64,000 bases of DNA from Aquatica leii (lineage: Eukaryota; Arthropoda; Insecta; Coleoptera; Lampyridae), in assembly GCA_035610365.1 (NCBI GenBank), contig CM069432.1, positions 82,774,520 to 82,838,519 on the forward strand, given 5' to 3'. The position numbers were made by a program, and so were the translations under genes. Below, one piece after another: positions 38,208 through 48,044 of the stretch; positions within the stretch are counted from its first letter, which is position 1, and the number at the start of each line of letters is the position of its first letter. Below the pieces are notes generated by a model. That model made no database searches. It was given only the letters and a program-made list of their open reading frames with translations, and was not told where the DNA came from.

Positions 38208-38890
38208 GTAAAAACTGTAAAAAAAAACCGGTGTGGTCACCACACGACTATAAGGAATGATGAAGTAATGTCTACATATTTTTTAAGGTTACGTTGTCAT
38301 AAAACCACTTTGAAGTGATATGTACACATTTGTATTGACTTCCTAACATGCTATAATTTGTTTGAAATTTTTCATTAAGATATAACCGAAATACGACAAA
38401 TTGAGCTTATGTGGTCATATCGAACAACCCCTATATTTGTGCGCTCAATATTGCTTTCCCTTCAGTAAAAAATATTGTTTTAACGTATCTTGCTTTCCCT
38501 ACAAGATATAGAATTTTTTCGTATGAAAAATCGTCACAAGCAGGATTCGAACCTATATTATATTTGTGAATTCATTTTAAATTATAAATAAAATATCTAA
38601 TACTGTCAATGTTAGAAAAATTTTTATTCAAATAATTTGTTAGAATGAATTATCTCTATAAGAAACAGTAAAAATATTTCGAATAATTTACATACGCACA
38701 AATTTATATAAAAAAAACTTAAAAAGGCGGATACACCCACTTCCGGTTTCTTTATCAGACCCATTTTGATAAAACCGAGAGAATATGAAAAGCCAGCTCC
38801 ATACCAAATTTCAAGTTACTAGGATTTATGGTTCGAGAGTTATCGTGGGTACATCGTTACACACAGACACCAATTTTTTTTTGTCAAAAA
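38208..38890. repeat. Dispersed repeat, copy 2 (longer form)
   Basis: Matches 11620-12080 in several blocks and adds an internal segment with AGGATTCGAACCTAT (38543-38557). Its complement resembles the B box of tRNA promoters. The end, GTTATCGTG...ACACACAGACACC, resembles 3' regions of insect non-LTR elements. No coding region was found. Confidence 0.6.
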
Positions 38891-38894
38891 TACA

Positions 38895-39755
38895 TTTTTC
38901 TGTTTCAGGATACCTTGAAACGTAAATTCAAGAAAATAAAAATTTTTGTCAGTTACTAGAATATTCGATTATACGGTTTTCCTGAACTTGCTGCAAAAAA
39001 ATTACTTAGTAACTTCTAACAATTCTTGAACAGACGAATCAGTGTTGAGTTGTGATGATAGCCTCTGCGTTACAATATGAATTAAATTTTTCTCGCCTGT
39101 GGTTACCGCACATCAAAAATATTTCATTTTTCTTGCAATTGCAGAAATTTGGCATTAATTATTATATTTGAGCTATAAATAGAATAATGAAATAAAACTA
39201 CAGCAAAAAAATGTAAATAACAATAACAGTCGAACTTTATTTGTAAAGCGTATAAACATCACTAACAATCGTTAACGTACTAAAATATGTTGTAGCATTG
39301 TAGTTACTTGTTTTTTCAAAACTATTGCTTTTTTACACAATAGGGCTTTCTTATTGACCTTAAACTTAAATAGATCTAGATCGGTTTTCTTAGAACTTCA
39401 ATAATAAAATCAATATTGGGTATTTCCAAGAGTGTCTAATACATTTGAGCAAGGCTGTATATAGTATAGATTCTTAGTCGTAACCTCTTTAACCACGTCT
39501 TTATTAATAAACTCTTTTTGTTCCAAAAATCAATAATAAAGAGCTTTTCCCATTCTTGAATGAACTTTTAGTTTTTAGTTTGTCTTCTATTGTTTTGTAC
39601 GGAAGTGATTGTTTATTCAAAAACTCTATATTTCTTAGGTAACCAAGTAGATTCTTTAAATACGCTTTGAAATCAAATGAATTTCGCATATACAATGTCT
39701 ACTTTATTACTTAACATTAAGCTAGAACCCCCCTGCAAACAAAACGAACGACGCA
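38895..39755. other. No recognisable gene
   Basis: Nothing assignable before the pogo-like element starts. Confidence 0.4.
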
Positions 39756-40205
39756 TAGACGAGAGTAGTACCAAGTGAGACGGTGTATTAAGTGAGACAT
39801 TGGCAGCAACTTTTCAATTTTCATACACTTTGCGGCCATATCTCATCAGAACGTTGCTGTTAACGTTATAACTTGTATGGTGAAGTTTCGCATAATTATC
39901 GTAAAATTTGAACAACAATTTTGGATTTGTAGATGAAAACAGAAAAGTTGAGTAGACAATTTGACTCGTACATTTATCCATTATCAGACCTAACAATCTA
40001 GAGCGCTGAAACAACAGCCTCAAGCAAAATACACATTAAGCAGGGTTTAAAGTTTTAACGTGTAAAAAGTACTAAGACGCCAACAAGCGTACTAAGTGGG
40101 ACATGTCTCACCTAGTACCTGAATATTTACTCGTATTAAAAAAATATATTTTCTCTGCCCTTTTAGTCTTTTTTGTTAGAGATATAATTTTAAACTCGTT
40201 TCTAG

Positions 40206-40871
40206 ATGCCAAGACTGCCCAAACCTAGAAAAATTGGTAATATTAGTAGTGAAGTGATAGGAAATGCTGTTAATTCGATCTTAAACGAAAAATATTTAAT
40301 TAGAACTACTGCTAAAACGTTCAAAATTCTACTTCAAACCAGATTTATTAAAAAAAAAAAGATCCAGAAAGTCGACTTGAACTTAATTATCAACAAAGAC
40401 TAGTTTTCAAACCCGACTACGACCAAATATTGGCAGATTATCTTATAACATGTAGTAAAATAGATTACGGATTAACCGCCATAGAAACTAGAAAAATTGC
40501 TTATACCATTGCAAAAGAAAATAATTTCTACTACCCTGTGTCGTGGGATAAAAATCAAATAGTTGGGGAAGAATGTCGCAGGGCATTTATTAAGAGAATC
40601 AAGGCATTATCAATCAGAAAGCCCAAGGCTTTTAGTCCTTCTCTATTAACCTCATTTAGTAAAACCAACGTCGACCTGTTTTTCAACAACCTGAGAGCCA
40701 TTTAGAACGACACCCAAAGTTAGCGGACGCATCCCGGGTCTATAATTTAGACAAAACGAGGACGCGGACTGTGCATGTTCCTAAGAAGATTTTAGCTACA
40801 AAGGGAGTTAAACAAGTGTGTCAGTGCACCAGTGGTGAACGAGAGGAAACTGTTATAATATGTGCCATTGT
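40206..40871 (+). pseudogene. pogo-like transposase, 5' part
   Basis: The start MPRLPKPRKIGNIS opens a Psq-type helix-turn-helix region. The frame changes near 40380, then continues with a CENP-B-like second helix-turn-helix segment (YLITCSKIDYGLTAIETRK, KAFSPSLLTSF). After a stop at about 40703 the DDE domain begins in the next frame with RVYNLDKTRTRTVHVPKK (40735-40790); the aspartate of NLDKT is the first catalytic residue. Reading continues through CQCTSGERGETVIICAIVS to 40871, where a hAT element interrupts the domain; it resumes at 42443. At least two shifts plus the insertion make it inactive. Confidence 0.85.
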
Positions 40872-42442
40872 TAGTGATGTGGAGTGGGTAAATATCCAGT
40901 GGGTAGGTAGGTAAATATTTTTTGGGTATTTATCCTGGTATTTACCCGAGGTCAGGGTAAATACCTAAAAACTGGGTATTTAAGAAAAATTATCGTTGAT
41001 CAACTTTTATATTAAGCTGAAGTATATATTAATTTTATATATGTCCATATGTGTGTACACGAACAAACAATATTAAACATTAAATTTTATTAAAACATTA
41101 AAAGATCAAAATAAATCAAAAATTACGGATTAGTTTTACTGGAGTGTTCAAGTTAAAAAAAAACAAAACGGCGGCGAAGTGCCATAACGTAAGTTTGTCT
41201 CGCGCACAATATAGAGAACATTTTATCTGCTACCATTTAGAAAAGTAAACAAATTAATTTAAGTATTATTAAAACAAATTGACCAATATGTGCAGAAGAA
41301 ATAATTTTTTTCTTGAAAAAAAAACACTTTTTTTAACATTGTTGTAGTAAAGAACAGTAAACAAACTGTAATTTAAATTTGGCGAAACTGAGAACAAAAA
41401 TAAATCCAAGATAAAGTTATCGCGTTACGTGTATTATTTACTTCATTGTTCTAGGAATTTCATATTTGTTCTAAGTACTTTGGTTAAAGTATCCCCACGC
41501 TTTTGCACAGGGATAACTAAAAATTTAGTCGAATTGTTGAAGGTAGTAATGAAAAAAAAGATGAATTTACAAAAACAAGTAAGTAGTATATACTTCTTTA
41601 AAAATTTTCTCGCAATGCCATGTTTCATTTTCATTTAGTTCTTGTTTTGATTTATTGAATAGTGAATGTGAATGAGTGAAAATTGAAAAAAAACAATGGG
41701 AAAGAAAAAAAGACCTGCTAGGAACTTTCTTATTGTTAAAAAAGATAAAAGTGTTCAATGTAAGTACTGCAATGCTGTACCAATGTAAACAAAATGGAGT
41801 AACTTATATGAAACAACCTTCAGCAGTTTTAGTTGGATTCACAGCAAAAAAAAGAAACCGTTTAACATCTGAAAGATCAGCTAAACTCACATATGTATCA
41901 TATAATTGGAAGATTATGCATGTAACCAGGAGTCAATGGCAAAGAAACAAAAAAAGATTTAACTAACGAAAAAAATCTAACACAAAAAATAGAAAATGTA
42001 CAATTATTTACAACTGAAGAAAATTACACAGAAATAAATAATTTGTGCAGTTTGTCTGATAATTCAAACTCTGAGTCCCATTATGAAACATCTGAATCTG
42101 ATTCAGATTAATGTTAAAATTAGAATTATAAACAATCTTTATTAAAATCACTAAATACATGATTACTCTTTTACGCATTGTAACTAGAAAAAAAGTATTT
42201 TATGTAAAATCCATGATGCATTTTTAATTATAATGTTTGTTTTTTATTACTTTAGTTTTATAAAATTAAAAAGTTGTTAAACGTTTATAAATTCTAATTT
42301 TCGTTTCCATACCTTACACCAATTCATCTCGATTCATCTGTTTTGAGTAGTTAAAAGTAAATACCTAGGTAAATACCCGTTTTGGGTATTTACCTATGGT
42401 ATTTACCCTTAAAAATAAATACCCGGGTAATTTACATGACTA
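40872..42442 (+). mobile_element. hAT element inserted in the pogo-like transposase
   Basis: Ends: left TAGTGATGTGGAGTGGG, complement of right TAGTCATGTAAATTACC. The exact 8-bp duplication gccattgt is at 40864-40871 and 42443-42450. The TAGTG start and 8-bp duplication are hAT hallmarks. Subterminal GGGTATTTACC and its reverse occur several times at both ends. The interior holds only the first and last pieces of a hAT transposase. Confidence 0.9.
41696..41925 (+). pseudogene. hAT transposase remnant: BED start joined to C-terminal end
   Basis: From ATG at 41696 one frame reads MGKKKRPARNFLIV, then SVQCKYCNA and a stop near 41788; CKYC is the first half of a BED zinc finger. In another frame, KRNRLTSERSAKLTYVSYNW (41850-41910) is the very end of the hAT dimerisation domain. 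The whole catalytic region between them is gone, so this is a deletion derivative. Confidence 0.65.
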
Positions 42443-43500
42443 GCCATTGTTTCAGAAATTGGAACTTTTTTGCCTCCCGTTCTAATCTTCCCAATAAAGC
42501 ATTTCAAAAATCATATGATGATAGATCCACCCAGTGGAGCAAAAGGGCTTGCTAACTTGAGTGGCTGGACGAATTCTGAGTTGTTCTTGAACATTTCATC
42601 GAGCACAGTCACAGTTCAACAGAAAACCTTACTCTTTTTATTTATGACAATCATGAAAGTCATATTTATTTGCAGATCGTTAACAAAGCTAGAAACTCGG
42701 GTGTTCATATTTTAACTATTCCACCTCACTGTAGTAACAAGCTGCAGCCCTTAGATATTTCCATTTACCGACCTTTTAAGTCATATTTTAATGCCCCTTG
42801 TGATAAATGAATGGTTCAACACCCTGGAGTACCTCTGACAATCTACGATATAGCCGATAGAATTGCTGAAGCATTTGAAAAGTCCTTTACACCAACAAAT
42901 ATAGCAGCGAGTTTCCGAAAATCAGAATTACATCCATTTAATCCTAATGTGTTCACAGAAAATGATTTATTTATTTCATCAGTAATAGATCGCCCGTTAC
43001 CAGAACCTGATATTGAACCAAATACGTCGGGGCTACAAGTAGAAAGAGTTGCTCAAGAAAATTCGGAATTAACAGAAATCGTAAATACAGCTAGAGTAGA
43101 AGAAGCTTCCAAACAAGTGGACGATAACAAGGATGTCATAGTCAACGTAAGTCCATCGAAATTTCAGAGGTAAACAAATGTCACTCAAATAAACAATGAA
43201 ATGAGTCCTCCAAAGAAGCAAAACTTATCTACTAAATGAACGTTTATATCTCCTAAAGAACAAAGACCGTTCCCGAAAGCTACTGCTAGAAAACAAACTA
43301 AAAAAGGAAGAAAAAAAGCCAAAACTACCATCCTAACAGAGACGCCGAAAAAAAAGCTAATCCAGAAAGAACATATAAAACTTTCAAGAAAAGTTAAGAA
43401 AACATGAAAGAAGATAACTTAACTACAGCAAGAAAGAAAATTAAACGTAAGCAACTAGAGATCGAAAGTGACACAAGTGATGAAGAGGTATGAGAAACTA
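42443..43500 (+). pseudogene. pogo-like transposase, 3' part
   Basis: After the hAT insertion the DDE domain resumes in the frame EIGTFLPPVLIFP. It shifts near 42590, then shows FIYDNHESH (second catalytic D, about 42640-42665) and IPPHCSNKLQPLDISIY (third catalytic D, about 42720-42765). A TGA at 42808 replaces the codon before MVQHPGVPLTIYDIADRI. The C-terminal tail (42811-43173) keeps FRKSELHPFNPNVFTENDLF, then a charged segment degenerates. Motif order and spacing are those of the jerky/Tigger-like branch. Confidence 0.85.
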
Positions 43501-43518
43501 GGGTTTTTGAAATGAACG

Positions 43519-43790
43519 AAGAACACACAAAACACACAGGTGTAATTGAAAGATATTTCTATGATTCTACCTAAACCAATTCCTGGAGCTACAAAAAGAC
43601 AATCAAACATAGTTAAATTTAGCATAAATTTCAATTCTGTACATGCTCGTTAAGTTTAATGTTTTAAAAAGTGCCAAAGGGAAGAACACACAAGTGCAAT
43701 TGAAAGATATTTCTATGATTCTATCTAAACCAATTCCTGGAAGTACAAAAAGACAATCAAACAAAGTTAAATTTAGCATAAATAGACAAT
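43519..43790. repeat. Direct repeat pair in the pogo-like 3' region
   Basis: About 110 bp, containing GAAAGATATTTCTATGATTC and AAACCAATTCCTGGA, occurs at 43519-43630 and 43681-43790. The copies are nearly identical, pointing to a recent local duplication. Confidence 0.85.
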
Positions 43791-43898
43791 TTTTTTTTGT
43801 AATTTGACCTAAATTTATGGCTGTCTCAGTTAGCACCGAACACTGTCTGAGATAGTACTCGACACGAGGGGTTAATCACGACGTAATTAATTGTACAC

Positions 43899-44056
43899 TT
43901 GAGTACGAATACAGTGAGTACACGTTGGGATCATATGAGTACACTTGAGTACAGACTATTACATTTGAATACAGAAGAGTACACTGAGTACAGATTAGTA
44001 CACTGAATACAGATGAGTACAGTGATTACAACAGAGTACACATGAGTACATCTGGT
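43899..44056. repeat. Left subterminal TGAGTACA array of copy 3
   Basis: About fifteen imperfect GAGTACA units, 8-12 bp apart. Confidence 0.9.
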
Positions 44057-44411
44057 TCATATAAAAATGTATGTATAGTACACCTTTTCAGGTATAACTA
44101 TGTTTACATAAGAATGGTAAATATTAATTAATATTAAATAAAAAATAAATCAAGAACAAATAATCAACTGCCAAAGTACTGTAAGAAAAATTAGTTACTG
44201 TACTGTGAAAACAAATTAATTTATTTGTAGAAGAATCTCAACTTTACTTTAAAAAATGCAGAATAGTGATTCAAAGAATTTTCATCTAAATCGGAATTGG
44301 ATTGTGGAATTGCATTTTCAGCAAAACAATTTTCATCCAGTTTGATTCCTAATAAGTTTAATTCATTGCAAACAATGCGTTTTCAACAATTTCAGATAAT
44401 TTGTAGGCAGT

Positions 44412-44640
44412 CTACATCAAATGTTTCACTAGCGTCGACTCGTGAACTGTTCGTGGTTTGAAAAATGTGATGTTTGATGATTTCAAGTCTATTTTTGCAT
44501 GTTCAATAAACTGGATGCGGCGTAATCTATTTAGCAATTGTAAAATTGAAATATTTATGATGATGGAAAAAGTAGACGTTAAAGATCTCGCCGACCTGAA
44601 CAGCTGCTTGCATGGTTGGCTAGAAAACAACCAGAGCAAA
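44412..44640 (-). pseudogene. Copy 3 transposase, C-terminal catalytic fragment
   Basis: Aligns with copy 2 along SSQPC...FR..RS.TSTFS...N.S.L..L.RL.R.Q. The motif PCEKTF of copy 2 reads PCKQLF here, so the presumed catalytic glutamate is a lysine. Together with the interrupting element this marks a dead copy. Confidence 0.8.
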
Positions 44641-44761
44641 AGAATTTCTGGTTTTAAACAAGAAACTGATTGGAATTTTAGAACTAAACTTAAAAACGCA
44701 TGAGTATTGAGTTCTATAAATTGAAATAAATTAGTAGAAATAATTTTGTTTTGATAAGGTA

Positions 44762-46139
44762 TACCCAGCTAGCAAACTGTCGTCAAAATACCGTCAGAAA
44801 CCAGTCATTATATGACTAGAACTGACTAGTTTAATGACCAGTTATAACGTCATTATTTCGTCATAAAGACATACTAATGTCACAGACCAAAGACGTCATT
44901 TAGTGACGTACTTTTCATGTCATAATTTGACGTGTTTTTTATAGGGTAGGTATTAATAATAATACTATAAAAAATATTTATTACAAAACATTTCTGCTAT
45001 AAAATACATTACAAAAATCAACATTAAAAATAAGAATCTACTAGATATAATAATAAAGTTAAATAAACGTGAATTCTTAAAATAAACAGTGAATCAGTGG
45101 AAGTGACACAAAATAATGGTCTATTTACAATTTAACAGATAGTTTTATTCATTTGAGAGTTTTACCAGGTAAAGTATGATTCAGTGATAGAAATTACCAA
45201 GTATGGTAGAAATTAAAACTTAAGAAAATATTTACATATTATTTTATACATTTTGACATCAATAAATTCGTAATTTACTTGTTTTTAATTACTTAAGTAC
45301 ATACCACATTCAAAAAAATTGTCGTTGCAACCAGTTTTCTTCATCAGGTTCGTCTCCTTGTAAAAGTGCCTTTCGATACTAAGGAGCTCGTTTTGTATGG
45401 AGGCCAAAATATCTGCTTTTTCAAAGGAACTGCGAACTAATCCAATTGATCTTCCACAAAGACCATCACCTACATTAGAACTAAACTCCAGTCGAATAAA
45501 TGCCATCGTGCTAAGCATAATTTGGAAAACATTGACGAATATAACTGATATATATGAATCAAAGTAATTGAGTTTTAATCTAATAGAAACCTACAAAATT
45601 GGTATAGCTAACCTACAAATCTAACGTAATGATATTTACGTTCTTCATAGGAAATCCTATTATTAAATTTAAAAAAAACTCACACAACAAAACTGAGCTA
45701 CAGGGAACAAAAAATTATTGAAAAGTAACTAATGAATAAAAGAAAGGTAGAAACAGAAAACCGCATTTCACCTATTTTACCAAAGGTTTCATCAGTTTCA
45801 TCATCTTATAACATAACCTTATAATGGTAAAATTAATGGTTAAAATTTTGCTATTTGCGAAAATTGTAAAATCTTTAAGGTAGTAAACTAAAAATAAACA
45901 AAAAGTATTATACCTCAAACTCAAACTTGTTTGTATTTCACCATAACCATCAAAGTGATGCAGTTGTGGATTTGTTCCGTACTGGTGATACGGTACATTC
46001 AAAAGACGTCTGTACCTGCCCACCTTATGACGTCATTATAAAGACGTTCTTTTCTAAGACCTCTTTGGACTTTTCACGTCATATATCTTAGTATGACTAG
46101 TAACTTACGTCATAATGACGACATTCTGCAGGCTGGGTA
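44762..46139. mobile_element. Inverted-repeat element nested in copy 3
   Basis: The left end TACCCAGCTAGCAAACTGTC pairs with the complement of the right end, TACCCAGCCTGCAGAATGTC. Both subterminal regions are dense in GACGTCAT and TGACTAG motifs. The TA at each edge may be a 2-bp target duplication, but this cannot be separated from the terminus. Two minus-strand frames (45285-45518 and 45772-46023) match nothing I recognise. Superfamily unknown. Confidence 0.75.
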
Positions 46140-46239
46140 CTTTTGAGTCGATATTATCCATCGTCTCCAACCTCTGAGAAAGAATACGACAAACCAAATT
46201 TTGTATATTCGTTTTCGCTCAGGCTTAAATTTTTGTCCA

Positions 46240-47323
46240 AAAATGAAGATAAGATGTTATGAATTAGTTTCAAATATGTTTTAGTTTCTTTAGCGTTTTC
46301 AGAAGCTAGTAAGGAAATGAAAGAACAAGATAATTTCTGTGCTTCTTAAAATTCATTTTATCTTTGCCGCCTATGCCTGTACTAGTTAGCATGTGGTTAT
46401 CTTTTGAAACGTTTCTAATTAATTCTTGAATGTGACTTGTTGAAACTTGGTGTTTACCAATTTGTAAATTAATTTAGTACTAATGTGAATAGTGTCTTAA
46501 ATACACATCTAGCGAATTAATATTAAATGATACCAGGACCAATTTGTATCAGTGTTATCAGATTTCTTTTGTGAAACCAATTTCATCGCTTTTATCAGAA
46601 GTTATTTTATCTTTTTACTTCCCATGTTTCCAAAATATTTTCATGGGTAAACCGATTATTGGTTGCAAACAAGCCAACACAAAAGGATGGCGCTTCCGCA
46701 CCCAAAGCTTTGGTTATTATCACGTAGGAAAACACTTTCATTTTAAAACGTCCACTATTTTTGAGCAGTAAAACGTAATATCATCTTTGATGTGATCTTC
46801 ATTCTGATACTTCTACTTTTGACAAATCTACATTAGCCGTTATATGTACTCTAATACTCGGGTCCAGTTCATCATTTTTTTCTTATTGTAAGATTTAGCT
46901 CGAACTGACACACCATGGTTTTCAAATGTCAAATCAGTCAGCAACGTACATGAGCGCTTTATCAATTTTTCGAATTGGTTTGGATAAAATTTCTGCTGTT
47001 CTTGATTTTTTTTAAAGTAACACTAATTGGATTATCAATTTCTTGTGACCTCTTACGATTTCAAAGTTTTCAGGGCATGCTGCTTACATACTAAGAAATC
47101 GTTCCTTTTCGCTAGGAAAAAGTTTAGGGATTTTGTTCCCTGCAAATTCTTCGACATAATTGATATCGTTTATTTCGGTTAAACTTGTAATGCTATCAAA
47201 CCCCGTTACAACAAGCAATGTTTTTATGTACTTTGGAAAAGCCTTCACAGTATTTATATGATCTTCCAATTGATCAAATACTGTTAATTTAATCGTTGCA
47301 TTTGCAATTTCATTTTCTTCCAT
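46240..47323 (-). pseudogene. Copy 3 transposase, N-terminal and middle fragments
   Basis: It starts with MEENEIANATIKLTVF (47323) and a SAM-like region matching copy 2, with an in-frame TAA near 47083. Then come FEIVRGHKKLIIQLV (47025-47070), a YVIITKALGAEAPSF block (46680-46730, matching YIIVAQPMKENAPSF in copy 2), and DTIHISTKL (about 46475-46497) with the D-x-x-H signature intact. The region around the first catalytic aspartate is unclear. Frames shift several times. Confidence 0.75.
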
Positions 47324-47659
47324 ATAGAAATACAGGGCAAAATTTAAAAGTTTTTAAATTTGCAATCTGTAAATTATTATCGGGTATTTACAAATAGGCG
47401 TTTCATTATTAATCAAGCAATCAGTATGAGAAATTGAAGTTATTTTGTAACAAAATGAGTTCGAACGACATAATGTTAGTAACTGTATTAATGACATTCG
47501 TATTATTTTTAAATTCTAAAACTAGATATGCATATATCACGTAGAAAAGTGGCGTCAAAAACATCATCATGTCACCCGACTGATGCAAACATCAGATTCG
47601 GTAGCATTCGGTGATACACCGAGTTCATTTGGAGGCGTATTTTACCCAAAAGTATATTT

Positions 47660-47813
47660 TGAGTACATATGAATACACCTTGATTACACATGAATTTAAA
47701 CGAGTACACTATCAGAATACATTAATTCACCTGAGTACATATGAGTTGTGTAGAGTACATATGAGTACTGCAGATTACATATGAGTACACAGAGCATGTA
47801 CACCAGAGTACAG
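47660..47813. repeat. Right subterminal TGAGTACA array of copy 3
   Basis: About fourteen imperfect TGAGTACAT units in the same orientation as the left array. Confidence 0.9.
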
Positions 47814-48044
47814 CCGTGCGTAACCCCTCGACTCGACAGGTACATTAAGCGGAACTGATGGGGGCCAAGTAAATCAGTTGAGGTTTTTCAATGAAACAAC
47901 AGAATTTATTTTTTTGTTTACATGACATTTATAACCATCAGTATTACAAACATTTTGCCACAACAAAACAAAACCTTAGTAAAAACTAATAGTTTCTATG
48001 AACTAAAACATATTTTGTGTCCCACCTAGTACTACTCTCCCCTA

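Larger units (their letters stand above)
43865..47830. mobile_element. CGAGGGG-family DNA transposon, copy 3 (decayed, nested)
   Basis: The left end CGAGGGGTTAATCACG matches the complement of the right end, CGAGGGGTTACGCACGG. Exact 8-bp duplications actcgaca lie at 43857-43864 and 47831-47838. TGAGTACA arrays lie inside both termini. The minus-strand transposase is homologous to that of copy 2 but broken, and a separate inverted-repeat element (44762-46139) interrupts it. Confidence 0.92.
39758..48042 (+). mobile_element. pogo-like (Tc1/mariner superfamily) element carrying nested insertions
   Basis: Termini: left GACGAGAGTAGTACCAAGTG, and complement of right GGGGAGAGTAGTACTAGGTG, each next to TA (39756-39757 and 48043-48044), the target used by this superfamily. 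Motifs of the form TACTAAGTGGGACA recur inside the left end. Removing the hAT element at 40872-42442 and the CGAGGGG element at 43865-47830, with one copy of each duplication, leaves about 2.7 kb, a normal length for pogo-like elements. Confidence 0.85.

Noticed and set aside
38543..38557. tRNA B-box-like sequence on the minus strand
   Set aside because: No A box, anticodon stem or acceptor stem could be built around it; treated as part of a dispersed repeat, possibly SINE-derived.
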